Assembly: GCF_001028135.1 (NCBI RefSeq)
Contig: NZ_LDNM01000053.1
Location: 29,303 to 93,302 of the forward strand
From: Xenorhabdus griffiniae
GTDB taxonomy: Bacteria > Pseudomonadota > Gammaproteobacteria > Enterobacterales > Enterobacteriaceae
Direction: 5' to 3'
Length of the DNA stretch: 64,000 bases
How positions within the stretch are numbered: position 1 is the first letter of the stretch; every line of letters starts with the position of its first letter. Positions 29,708-38,513 of the stretch are shown here, piece after piece. Below the pieces are notes generated by a model. It did not search any database. It was not told the origin of the DNA and saw only the letters and a program-made list of their open reading frames with translations. The position numbers were made by a program, and so were the translations under genes.

Positions 29708-30451
29708 TCAAGCCGGATTAGGAATATCGATAAAAGTCACATCCAACCCATAATTATTCGCCAACCATTCACCGAGCGCTTTGATACCATAGCGCTCTGT
29801 CGCATGGTGCCCTGCCGCAAAAAAATGCAGCCCCATTTCACGGGCAACATGGATAGTTTTTTCCGAGACCTCTCCTGTCACAAAAGCATCAACGCCAAAC
29901 TCAGCCGCCTGTTCAATAAAACCCTGGCCGCCGCCTGTGCACCATGCCAGTGTGCGGATCTCTTCCGGCGCATTATCCCCACAATGCAGAACCTTTCTCT
30001 CCAGGCTTTTTTCGAGACGTTCAGTCAATTCTGCCGGCGTAACAGGCTGCTCAAAAACACCATGAGGAAGAAGGGGATCAATCTCGCCGATAACCTTTAC
30101 ACCCATCTGACGTGCCAATTGGATATTGTTACCCAAAGCAGGATGGGCATCTAACGGAAGATGATAGCCATACAGGTTGATATCATTGCAAAGCAGTGTT
30201 TGCAAACGGCGACGCTTCATGCCACGGATAACCGGAGATTCATTCTTCCAAAAGTATCCATGATGAACGATGACAGCATCTGCCTCAAGACGAACAGCTT
30301 CATCCAATAGTGCCTGACAAGCTGTCACGCCTGTAATAACCCGTTGAACATGGGAGCGGCCTTCCACCTGTAATCCATTGGGAGCGTAATCTTGAAATTC
30401 ACGGATCTTCAATTCCGTATTGAGCGCATGCTCCAATTCAACATTGTTCAT
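29708..30451 (-). CDS. ybgI: NIF3-family dinuclear metal protein YbgI
   Basis: 247 residues from ATG 30451, which matches E. coli YbgI in length and sits behind a GGGGGAA ribosome site. The frame extends upstream to 30505, but without homology. Metal-binding residues include the His pair in VIVHHGYFWK and the His in FFAAGHHATE. It is the GTP cyclohydrolase I type 2 / NIF3 family, a cytoplasmic hexamer of unclear physiological role, implicated in DNA repair in Deinococcus. Confidence 0.93.
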   Translation of the reverse strand: MNNVELEHALNTELKIREFQDYAPNGLQVEGRSHVQRVITGVTACQALLDEAVRLEADAVIVHHGYFWKNESPVIRGMKRRRLQTLLCNDINLYGYHLPLDAHPALGNNIQLARQMGVKVIGEIDPLLPHGVFEQPVTPAELTERLEKSLERKVLHCGDNAPEEIRTLAWCTGGGQGFIEQAAEFGVDAFVTGEVSEKTIHVAREMGLHFFAAGHHATERYGIKALGEWLANNYGLDVTFIDIPNPA

Positions 30452-30544
30452 CACATTCCCCCTGTCACTTAGCATTTTCTTCATCATAAAAGACATACCT
30501 GCCATGGATTAAGTCAAAATAGATTGGTTATAAATCCAATATAA

Positions 30545-30580
30545 AACAAAACACCTTGCCAGCATAAACCGACAAGGTGC
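30545..30580 (-). terminator. Intrinsic terminator after ybfA
   Basis: Arms CACCTTG / CAAGGTG with a 14-nt loop. On the minus strand it is followed by TTTTGTTTTATATT. It ends the ybfA transcript before ybgI. Confidence 0.75.
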
Positions 30581-30633
30581 CAAGATACTATAGTTCAAAT
30601 GTTATATTCAAAATGCCCGGTTAGGCTACATCG

Positions 30634-30852
30634 TCATGCAATTTTAGTGATTTCGGTATCTGACGCCGTTTCCGAACTTTCCAGCCATACAGGCTTATCA
30701 CTGGTTTTTAACCATACTTTATGCAGATAGCTATAAAAGCGGGCACGATCATGACGAAACAGCATAACAGGAAACGCAATGACCCCCAGTGATATAGCGC
30801 CAATACGTCGCAAGAGAATCTGATGCCAAGAGTATGCACGATAAATAGACAT
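30634..30852 (-). CDS. ybfA: YbfA family small membrane-associated protein
   Basis: 72 residues. Matches E. coli YbfA, notably HDRARFYSYLHKVWLKTSDKPVW. A single hydrophobic segment (about 16-31, IGAISLGVIAFPVMLF) suggests membrane attachment. Function unknown. In E. coli it lies divergent from kdpFABC, exactly as here. Confidence 0.88.
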   Translation of the reverse strand: MSIYRAYSWHQILLRRIGAISLGVIAFPVMLFRHDRARFYSYLHKVWLKTSDKPVWLESSETASDTEITKIA

Positions 30853-31192
30853 TGATACCCCTCATGGGCTTGACCTTGTAATATGCCTAAAATTTTATCC
30901 GATAAAATGAAAACTGACTACTCATCCGACCACTTTTTAGTGATATAAATTACCTTTTTTCTCTGATTTCGTAATTTAATTACAAAATTATACTTAAACA
31001 GAAACAAAACAAACAAATTGAAAACAAAAAATTAACTCAACATAGTTTGCTACACTTGCCTTATCGTTGAATTCCAAAGATCATTTATACTTTTTTTACG
31101 CTTTCAGAGACCCTTTTAATAACTTACTTGTATGGTATTTCTATGCTGTAACTGACTATTTCTTGAAGAAATAAGCAAGGAGATACACCACC
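30853..31192 (+). promoter_or_regulatory. ybfA-kdpF divergent control region (340 bp, no gene)
   Basis: No gene is visible. The region is AT-rich and carries the kdp operator about 100 bp before kdpF. The kdpF ribosome site is AAGGAGA at 31178-31184. Confidence 0.7.
31084..31101 (+). promoter_or_regulatory. Candidate KdpE operator
   Basis: TTTATACTTTTTTTACGC closely matches the E. coli KdpE site, which reads TTTATACTTTTTTTACAC as I recall it. It lies 92-109 bp upstream of the kdpF ATG, a distance similar to E. coli. Its conservation implies that the operon is still under KdpE control although kdpE is not next to kdpD. Confidence 0.7.
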
Positions 31193-31282
31193 ATGAATAT
31201 CTATCTGATTCTTGGCATTTTTCTGGTGACGCTATTACTGGGCTACCTAATTTATGCGTTATTGAATGCGGAGGATTTCTAA
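31193..31282 (+). CDS. kdpF: K+-transporting ATPase small subunit KdpF
   Basis: A 29-residue single-helix peptide beginning MNIYLILGIFLV and ending NAEDF. KdpF stabilises the KdpABC complex in the inner membrane. AAGGAGA ribosome site. Its stop directly abuts the kdpA ATG. Confidence 0.92.
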   Translation: MNIYLILGIFLVTLLLGYLIYALLNAEDF

Positions 31283-32980
31283 ATGGCAGTATCCGCTTTT
31301 TTACTGATTGCCAGTTTCCTGCTCATACTATTTCTATTGGCCAAACCGCTTGGTATCCTGATTGCCAGACTCGTCGAAGGAGAGCTGCCTCCCTGGCTAA
31401 CCAAAACAGAAACCTTCTTATGGCGTTGTTGTGGCCTGCAAAAACCGGGCAGCAATGTTAAAGAAATGAACTGGTGGCAATATGCTCTCACTATCCTCAT
31501 ATTCAATATAGCCGGGCTATTACTCCTGTTTACGCTGCTGATAAATCAAGGTCACCTGCCACTGAATCCACAACATTTTGTTGGCATGAGATGGGATCTG
31601 GCACTGAATACCGCGCTCAGTTTTATCACTAATACCAATTGGCAAGCTTATAGCGGAGAAAATACCCTCAGTTACCTGAGCCAAATGGCCGGATTAACTG
31701 TTCAGAATTTTCTGTCTGCGGCAACGGGCATTGCCGTGGCTTTTGCCTTAATGCGGGCGTTTTCCCGTCAAGGCACTAAAACAGTGGGAAATGCGTGGAT
31801 AGACATTACACGCATCACGGTATATCTCTTACTTCCGCTTGCGATCATTGTGTCTTTATTCTTTGTCAGTCAAGGCGTTATTCAAAACTTTTCTCCCTAT
31901 GTCCTCATCCATTCCCTTGAAGGACAACAACAATGGCTTCCTATGGGACCCGTTGCTTCCCAAGAGTCCATAAAACTTTTGGGAACCAATGGCGGCGGAT
32001 TTTTTGGTGCCAACTCAGCTCATCCATTTGAAAACCCAACTGCACTCAGTAACTTTGTTCAGGTTCTGGCTATTTTTTTGATCCCCAGCGCCTTATGTTT
32101 CGCATTCGGTCTGGTTGTTGGCGACAACCGTCAGGGATATGCCCTGCTGTGGGTAATGAGTATTATTTTCATTATTGCCACCGGCGTGGTGATGTCTGCC
32201 GAAATCGCAGGCAATGCCCATCTCATCCATCCCAATATCGGTAACCACTTTAATATGGAAGGCAAAGAAGCCCGCTTTGGTATCCTTGCCTCTTCTCTCT
32301 ATAGTGTTGTGACGACAGCCGCTTCCTGTGGGGCCGTAAATGCAATGCATGACTCCTTTACCGCACTGGGTGGCATGATACCGCTCTGGTTAATGCAAAT
32401 TGGTGAAATTATATTCGGGGGCGCAGGTTCCGGGCTTTATGGCATATTGCTGTTCGTTCTGCTTGCCGTATTTATCGCAGGCTTAATGATTGGCCGGGCA
32501 CCAGAATACTTAGGCAAAAAAATCGATGTCTATGACATGAAAATGGTCGCACTCTCGATTTTAATCACACCTTCGCTGGTTTTATTAGGTACTGCTTTAG
32601 CAATTTCAATCGATGCAGGTCGCAGCGCTATCGCCAATCCCGGCGCTCATGGTTTCACCGAAGTACTTTATGCTTTCTCATCCGCAGCCAACAACAACGG
32701 AAGTGCTTTTGCCGGACTCAACGCCAACAATGTTTTTTACAACCTGTTGTTGGGAATAGTCATGTTTCTTGGACGCTTTGGCATCATTCTGCCTGTTCTG
32801 GCAATCGCGGGTTCCATGGTTAACAAAAAACGCCAGCCGATTAGCAGTGGCACCTTACCGACCCACGGCTCGCTCTTCATCGGATTATTGATTCTGGTCA
32901 TTTTACTGATTGGTGCTCTGACGTTTATTCCTGCTCTGGCTCTTGGTCCTATTGCAGAACATCTACAACTTTGGCCGTGA
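31283..32980 (+). CDS. kdpA: K+-transporting ATPase subunit KdpA
   Basis: 565 residues (E. coli 557) with about ten membrane helices. The selectivity-filter-like loops are visible, for example [35 protein letters not shown] and [14 protein letters not shown]. KdpA binds and conducts K+ in the high-affinity Kdp pump. Confidence 0.97.
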   Translation: MAVSAFLLIASFLLILFLLAKPLGILIARLVEGELPPWLTKTETFLWRCCGLQKPGSNVKEMNWWQYALTILIFNIAGLLLLFTLLINQGHLPLNPQHFVGMRWDLALNTALSFITNTNWQAYSGENTLSYLSQMAGLTVQNFLSAATGIAVAFALMRAFSRQGTKTVGNAWIDITRITVYLLLPLAIIVSLFFVSQGVIQNFSPYVLIHSLEGQQQWLPMGPVASQESIKLLGTNGGGFFGANSAHPFENPTALSNFVQVLAIFLIPSALCFAFGLVVGDNRQGYALLWVMSIIFIIATGVVMSAEIAGNAHLIHPNIGNHFNMEGKEARFGILASSLYSVVTTAASCGAVNAMHDSFTALGGMIPLWLMQIGEIIFGGAGSGLYGILLFVLLAVFIAGLMIGRAPEYLGKKIDVYDMKMVALSILITPSLVLLGTALAISIDAGRSAIANPGAHGFTEVLYAFSSAANNNGSAFAGLNANNVFYNLLLGIVMFLGRFGIILPVLAIAGSMVNKKRQPISSGTLPTHGSLFIGLLILVILLIGALTFIPALALGPIAEHLQLWP

Positions 32981-33002
32981 GGTTGAGAGAGTGAGGTAAC
33001 GC

Positions 33003-35069
33003 ATGAAAAACAAACAACAAGTACTATTTGAACCCACTTTAATTCGCCATGCCCTGATCGATTCGTTAAAAAAATGCCATCCGGCTCAACAATGGCACAA
33101 TCCGGTCATGTTCGTTGTCTATGTGGGAAGTTGTCTGACCACCGCCTTATGGATAGGCCTATTAGTGGGACAATTGACAGGCAGCGCACTCTTTACCGGC
33201 ACCATTTCCCTCTGGTTATGGTTTACTGTCCTGTTTGCCAACTTTGCGGAGGCACTGGCCGAAGGGCGTAGCAAAGCTCAAGCCGCCAGTCTGAAAGGCG
33301 TAAAAAGAACCAGTTTGGCAACCAAACTGGCCTCCCCCAGCCGTGAGGCAACAAAAGAAAAAGTCACTTCTGACACTTTACGTAAAGGCGATATTGTGCT
33401 GGTGGAAGCCGGAGAAATTGTTCCTTGTGATGGTGAAGTTCTTGAAGGAGGAGCTTCTGTTGATGAAAGTGCTATTACAGGAGAATCGGCCCCCGTTATC
33501 CGCGAATCCGGCGGCGATTTTTCCTCTGTCACCGGAGGGACGCGGGTTTTATCAGATTGGTTAATCGTCGAATGCACAGTCAACCCGGGAGAAACCTTTT
33601 TAGACAGAATGATCTCAATGGTTGAAAGCGCCAGGCGACGTAAAACACCCAATGAAATCGCTCTCACCATTCTGCTCACTGCACTAACCATTATTTTTCT
33701 GCTGGTTTGTGTAAGTTTGCTGCCTTTTTCCTTGTTCAGTGTTCAGGCTAACCAATCTGGCGCACCGATTACACTTACTGTTTTGATTGCCTTACTGGTT
33801 TGCCTGATCCCCACCACCATTGGCGGGTTACTGTCAGCTATTGGCGTTGCGGGTATGAGCCGGATGTTGGGAGCCAACGTTATTGCTACCAGTGGACGAG
33901 CCATTGAAGCCGCTGGGGATGTCGATGTTTTGCTACTCGATAAAACGGGCACTATCACGCTAGGAAATCGTCAAGCATCCCAATTTTTACCCGCAGCGGG
34001 CGTAACGGAACGGCAATTGTCTGATGCGGCTCAACTCTCTTCTCTCGCAGATGAAACACCGGAAGGGCGCAGTATCGTGATTTTAGCAAAACAACGTTTC
34101 AATATGCGTGAACGTGATCTGCGAGAATTAAACGCGACATTTGTCCCCTTTTCCGCAATGACGCGTATGAGTGGTGTCAATATTGGTAATCGTATGATCC
34201 GCAAAGGCGCTGTCGATGCGATTCGTCGCCATATTGAAGCTAATCATAGCCATTTCCCGGATGTGATTGACCAATTGGTACAACACGTTGCGCATAAGGG
34301 GGAAACCCCCTTGGTTGTTGCTGAGAACCAGCAGGTTTTGGGTGTTGTTGCCTTAAAAGATATTGTGAAAGGCGGGATTAAAGAGCGCTTTAGTGAAATG
34401 CGCAAAATGGGGATCAAGACGGTCATGATCACGGGTGATAATCATCTCACTGCCGCTGCAATTGCTGCCGAAGCAGGCGTTGATGACTTTCTGGCAGAAG
34501 CCACTCCCGAAGCGAAACTCGCCCTTATCCGCCAATATCAATCCGAAGGGCGTCTGGTTGCCATGACGGGTGATGGTACAAACGATGCGCCAGCGCTGGC
34601 ACAAGCAGATGTTGCCGTTGCCATGAATTCAGGCACACAGGCGGCGAAAGAGGCAGGCAATATGGTCGACCTGGATTCCAATCCCACCAAGTTGATCGAA
34701 GTTGTCCATATTGGCAAGCAGATGCTAATGACCCGTGGTGCTTTAACCACATTCAGTATTGCCAATGATATTGCTAAATATTTTGCCATCATTCCCGCCG
34801 CCTTTTCAGTGACGTACCCACAACTTAATGTGTTAAACATCATGCACCTGCATTCTCCAGAATCTGCGGTACTGTCTGCGGTTATCTTCAATGCGATAAT
34901 TATCATCTTTTTACTGCCATTGGCCCTAAAAGGCGTCAGTTACCGCCCAATGAATGCATTGTCACTCCTGCGCCGGAATCTATGGGTATATGGGCTTGGT
35001 GGCCTGCTTGTGCCTTTTGTAGGTATCAAGCTTATTGACATATTGCTCACTGCCTTAATGTTTAACTAA
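33003..35069 (+). CDS. kdpB: K+-transporting ATPase subunit KdpB (P-type ATPase)
   Basis: 688 residues (E. coli 682). P-type ATPase with the phosphorylated Asp313 in [12 protein letters not shown], the actuator motif [10 protein letters not shown] and the hinge [24 protein letters not shown]. It hydrolyses ATP to drive K+ uptake through KdpA. A GAGG ribosome site lies upstream; 22 bp after kdpA. Confidence 0.97.
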   Translation: MKNKQQVLFEPTLIRHALIDSLKKCHPAQQWHNPVMFVVYVGSCLTTALWIGLLVGQLTGSALFTGTISLWLWFTVLFANFAEALAEGRSKAQAASLKGVKRTSLATKLASPSREATKEKVTSDTLRKGDIVLVEAGEIVPCDGEVLEGGASVDESAITGESAPVIRESGGDFSSVTGGTRVLSDWLIVECTVNPGETFLDRMISMVESARRRKTPNEIALTILLTALTIIFLLVCVSLLPFSLFSVQANQSGAPITLTVLIALLVCLIPTTIGGLLSAIGVAGMSRMLGANVIATSGRAIEAAGDVDVLLLDKTGTITLGNRQASQFLPAAGVTERQLSDAAQLSSLADETPEGRSIVILAKQRFNMRERDLRELNATFVPFSAMTRMSGVNIGNRMIRKGAVDAIRRHIEANHSHFPDVIDQLVQHVAHKGETPLVVAENQQVLGVVALKDIVKGGIKERFSEMRKMGIKTVMITGDNHLTAAAIAAEAGVDDFLAEATPEAKLALIRQYQSEGRLVAMTGDGTNDAPALAQADVAVAMNSGTQAAKEAGNMVDLDSNPTKLIEVVHIGKQMLMTRGALTTFSIANDIAKYFAIIPAAFSVTYPQLNVLNIMHLHSPESAVLSAVIFNAIIIIFLLPLALKGVSYRPMNALSLLRRNLWVYGLGGLLVPFVGIKLIDILLTALMFN

Positions 35070-35125
35070 CGATCTTTTAACGACAGCGTATTTAAAAACC
35101 GGTGCATCAAATAAGGTGATGAAAA

Positions 35126-35725
35126 ATGATCTGGTTACGTTCTTCCATTGTTCTGCTGGTATTTCTTAGCTTAATCACGGGAATTGCCTATCCATTACTG
35201 GTGACGGGAATAGCAGAATTTTTATTCCCCTATCAAGCTAAAGGATCGCTAATAGCGCAGAATAGCAAACGGGTTGGCTCCGAATTAATTGGTCAAAATT
35301 TTACCCAATCCATCTATTTTCATGGGCGGCCTTCCATGACAGCCGAAAAACCGTACAACACCCTGTCATCCGGAGGCAGTAATCTCGCAATAACCAACCC
35401 TGTATTGAGCAGCAAAATACATCAAAACATTATCCGGGTACGCTTATTTAACCATCCCGGAAACTCTCCAATCCCTGTTGATTTAATCATGGCATCGGGT
35501 AGCGGACTCGATCCCCATATATCCCCAGAGGCGGCTGAATTCCAGGCTCAACGTGTGGCGATAGCCCGTCACATGCCACTTACCGTTATCCATAAGCTGA
35601 TTGAGCAACACATTCAATATCCCCTGCTGGAATATATGGGGCAACCCATCGTCAATGTACTGGCACTGAATCTGGCGTTAGATAACCTGAACCCAAAAGG
35701 CAGATCAGAATATGGAACACAATGA
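35126..35725 (+). CDS. kdpC: K+-transporting ATPase subunit KdpC
   Basis: 199 residues with one N-terminal membrane helix (about 7-27) and an extracytoplasmic domain containing YFHGRPSMT and the conserved SGSGLDPHISPEAA. KdpC assists ATP binding and complex assembly. It overlaps kdpD by 14 bases, suggesting coupled translation. Confidence 0.96.
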   Translation: MIWLRSSIVLLVFLSLITGIAYPLLVTGIAEFLFPYQAKGSLIAQNSKRVGSELIGQNFTQSIYFHGRPSMTAEKPYNTLSSGGSNLAITNPVLSSKIHQNIIRVRLFNHPGNSPIPVDLIMASGSGLDPHISPEAAEFQAQRVAIARHMPLTVIHKLIEQHIQYPLLEYMGQPIVNVLALNLALDNLNPKGRSEYGTQ

Positions 35726-38426
35726 ACCGCCGCGTCCTGATCCTGATGAATTGCTGACACTGGCAAACGAAAAACCCCGCGGCAAACTAAAAATATTTTT
35801 CGGTGCTTGTGCGGGTGTCGGCAAAACATATGCCATGCTGCAAGAAGCTCAACGCCTGCTGGCGCAGGGTTTAGATATCATTGTCGGTGTTGTTGAAACT
35901 CATGATCGACAAGAAACCGCAGCCTTACTGAAAGGGTTGCCCCGATTACCTCCCAAATATTTCCACCATAATGCTCGCCGGATAGCCGCATTTGATATTG
36001 ATGCCGCCCTTGCCCGCCATCCGGCCATTATTTTGATGGACGAACTGGCATTCAGTAACCCGAAAGGTTGTCGCCATCCGAAGCGCTGGCAAGATGTCGA
36101 AGAATTATTGGAAGCTGGCATTGATGTACTGACGACCGTCAATGTGCAACATTTGGAAAGTTTAAATGATGTTGTCGGCGGCATTACCGGTATTCGCGTT
36201 CGGGAAACCGTTCCTGATCATATCTTTGATCAGGCCGATGATGTTGTTCTGGTCGATCTGCCGCCAGATGATCTGCGCCAGCGGCTCAATGATGGCAAGG
36301 TTTATATTTCAGGTCAGGCTGAACGTGCCATTGAACATTTTTTCCGCAAAGGGAACCTGATTGCCCTGCGTGAATTGGCGTTGCGTCGCACGGCAGATCG
36401 CGTAGATGACCAAATGCGCGCTTTTCGTGATACCCGAGGAAAAGAACCCGTATGGCATACGCAAGAGAATTTACTGCTGTGTATTGGCTACAACGCCGGC
36501 AATGAAAAACTGGTTCGAAAAGCAGCCCGCCTGGCAGCAAAACTCAACTGTAGCTGGCATGCCGTTTACGTTGAAACCCCCAGGCTACATCGATTGCCCG
36601 AAAACAAACGACGTACCATTTTACAAGCCTTAAAACTGGCACAAGATCTGGGCGCTGAAACCGCAACACTCTCTGATTCCGATGAAGAAAAAGCCATCCT
36701 GCGCTACGCCAGAGAGCATAATCTGGGTAAAATCCTGATTGGTCGCTATTACAATTCACAGGTAAATTTCTTTGGCTTTAAATGGCATCGTGACTTTTCA
36801 GAGCGTCTGGGAAAACTCGGTCCTGATTTGGATTTGATTATTGTTGCGTTGGAAAATAAAAAAAACAGAGACAAAGAGCCAAAAGATAACCGAACATTTA
36901 ATAATAAATGGCGAGTCCCGATTCAGGGTTTTTTGATGGCTACCGTACTCTGTGCCCTCATTACCCTCTTTTCCCGAACTTTCTTGCTGACCCTCGATAA
37001 AGCCAACCTGGTCGCACTCTATCTGCTCGGCGTTGTCATTATTGCGCTGTTTTATGGCCGCTGGCCATCTGTCTTTGCGGCTTTTGTCAATGTCATCAGT
37101 TTTGATCTTTTCTTTGTCCAGCCACGTTGGTCATTGGAAGTCAAAAACATACAATATCTGCTCACATTAGCTGTAATGCTGATTGTCGGAGCCGTTGTTG
37201 GCAACCTCACTTCAGGTATACGTTATCAAGCCAGAGTAGCCCGTTATCGCGAGCAACGCACACGACACCTGTATGAAATAACGCGTACACTGAGCAAAGC
37301 GCTGAACGAAGAAGACGTAGCCCGTATCAGCTATCACTTTCTATCCAACAGCTTTCAGGCAAAAACAGGTCTGCTGCTGCCAGATAGCAACCAGCATTTA
37401 TATCAAGTGAAATCCACTAATGGTGGTCAGATGCAGGTCGATGAAGCGATCGCCAAATGGTGTTTTGAGAAAAAACAGCCTGCCGGCGCAGGGACGGATA
37501 CATTACCGGGAGTCCCTTATCAATTACTGCCTATCGCTACGCCCTCGCAGGTTTTTGCCGTTCTGGCTATTGAATCGCCTAACCAGCGCCAGTTACTGGT
37601 GCCGGAACAACAACGGCTATTACAAATCTTCACGGGACTCATTGCCAATGCGCTGGAACGCTTGTACCTTACCCGCAGTGCAGAATCCGCCAGGTTAGAA
37701 ACTGAGCGGGAACAACTGCGTAATTCATTACTGGCAGCACTATCTCACGACTTACTTACGCCATTAACCGTACTATTCGGGCAGGCTGAAATACTGATGT
37801 TGGATTTATCGACTGAAAGTTCGCCCCATACCCAACAAGTTAACCAAATTCGCCAGCAAATTCTCAGCCTTTCACGACTGGTCAATAACCTGCTTGATAT
37901 GGCACGACTGCAATCAGGGGGCATTCAGCTTAATCTTGAATGGTATCCATTGGAAAAAATTGTCGGCAGTGCCTTGCGTGCTCTGGAACATACCCTCAAT
38001 CGCTATACTGTAGCACTTGCTTTACCTGACGCTTTATTGCTGCATTGTGATGCCGTCTTACTGGAACGTGTTTTTATTAATTTGCTGGAAAATGCCATTA
38101 AATACACTAACGGACAAACCCTCTTAGGCATAAAAGCCACAATCGCGGAAAAACCTGATCAAAAACAGGTGCATATTGAAATCTGGAATGCAGGCTCAGG
38201 CAATCCATCAGGGCAAGAAAAACTGATTTTTAATAAATTCTCACGCACCAGCAAAGACACCGCCATATCCGGTGTCGGGTTAGGTTTGGCAATCTGCCGA
38301 TCCATTATTGAAATCCACGGCGGAAAAATATGGGCGGCTAACAATAAAAAAGGGGGGGACAGTTTTCATTTTCTTCTACCGTTAGAAGACTCGGCAAAAA
38401 TTGAAAATGCCCCCAGAGAAATATGA
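35712..38426 (+). CDS. kdpD: Osmosensitive K+ channel sensor histidine kinase KdpD
   Basis: 904 residues (E. coli 894). N-terminal KdpD domain with Walker A GACAGVGKT (31-39), then a universal-stress-type domain (about 250-370). Four membrane helices (about 400-500) and a GAF region follow, then the HisKA with His679 in ALSHDLLTPL and the ATPase domain ending with GVGLGLAICRSII. One oddity: the usual DELAH of the N-terminal domain reads DELAF here (TTC codon). It senses K+ limitation or high osmolarity and should phosphorylate KdpE, which is not encoded downstream. Confidence 0.95.
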   Translation: MEHNEPPRPDPDELLTLANEKPRGKLKIFFGACAGVGKTYAMLQEAQRLLAQGLDIIVGVVETHDRQETAALLKGLPRLPPKYFHHNARRIAAFDIDAALARHPAIILMDELAFSNPKGCRHPKRWQDVEELLEAGIDVLTTVNVQHLESLNDVVGGITGIRVRETVPDHIFDQADDVVLVDLPPDDLRQRLNDGKVYISGQAERAIEHFFRKGNLIALRELALRRTADRVDDQMRAFRDTRGKEPVWHTQENLLLCIGYNAGNEKLVRKAARLAAKLNCSWHAVYVETPRLHRLPENKRRTILQALKLAQDLGAETATLSDSDEEKAILRYAREHNLGKILIGRYYNSQVNFFGFKWHRDFSERLGKLGPDLDLIIVALENKKNRDKEPKDNRTFNNKWRVPIQGFLMATVLCALITLFSRTFLLTLDKANLVALYLLGVVIIALFYGRWPSVFAAFVNVISFDLFFVQPRWSLEVKNIQYLLTLAVMLIVGAVVGNLTSGIRYQARVARYREQRTRHLYEITRTLSKALNEEDVARISYHFLSNSFQAKTGLLLPDSNQHLYQVKSTNGGQMQVDEAIAKWCFEKKQPAGAGTDTLPGVPYQLLPIATPSQVFAVLAIESPNQRQLLVPEQQRLLQIFTGLIANALERLYLTRSAESARLETEREQLRNSLLAALSHDLLTPLTVLFGQAEILMLDLSTESSPHTQQVNQIRQQILSLSRLVNNLLDMARLQSGGIQLNLEWYPLEKIVGSALRALEHTLNRYTVALALPDALLLHCDAVLLERVFINLLENAIKYTNGQTLLGIKATIAEKPDQKQVHIEIWNAGSGNPSGQEKLIFNKFSRTSKDTAISGVGLGLAICRSIIEIHGGKIWAANNKKGGDSFHFLLPLEDSAKIENAPREI

Positions 38427-38513
38427 GTATGGTTAACGTGAATACAGCCAATGTCTGTACGGTTAAAACCATGTATTGCTCACATCAAAAATAACCCCAT
38501 TTTTTGCCGGTTT
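38427..38513 (+). other. kdpD-pullulanase junction where kdpE is expected
   Basis: An ATG overlapping the kdpD stop (ATGA at 38423-38426) opens a frame of only 23 codons that ends in TAA before the convergent pullulanase gene. It shows no response-regulator similarity that I can see. It could be a scar of the lost kdpE start or chance. No terminator hairpin was found here. Confidence 0.4.

Noticed and set aside
38423..38494. 23-codon frame after kdpD as a truncated kdpE
   Set aside because: The ATGA overlap is suggestive, but the translation shows no response-regulator start (no acidic cluster), so I list it only as a junction, not as a gene or pseudogene.
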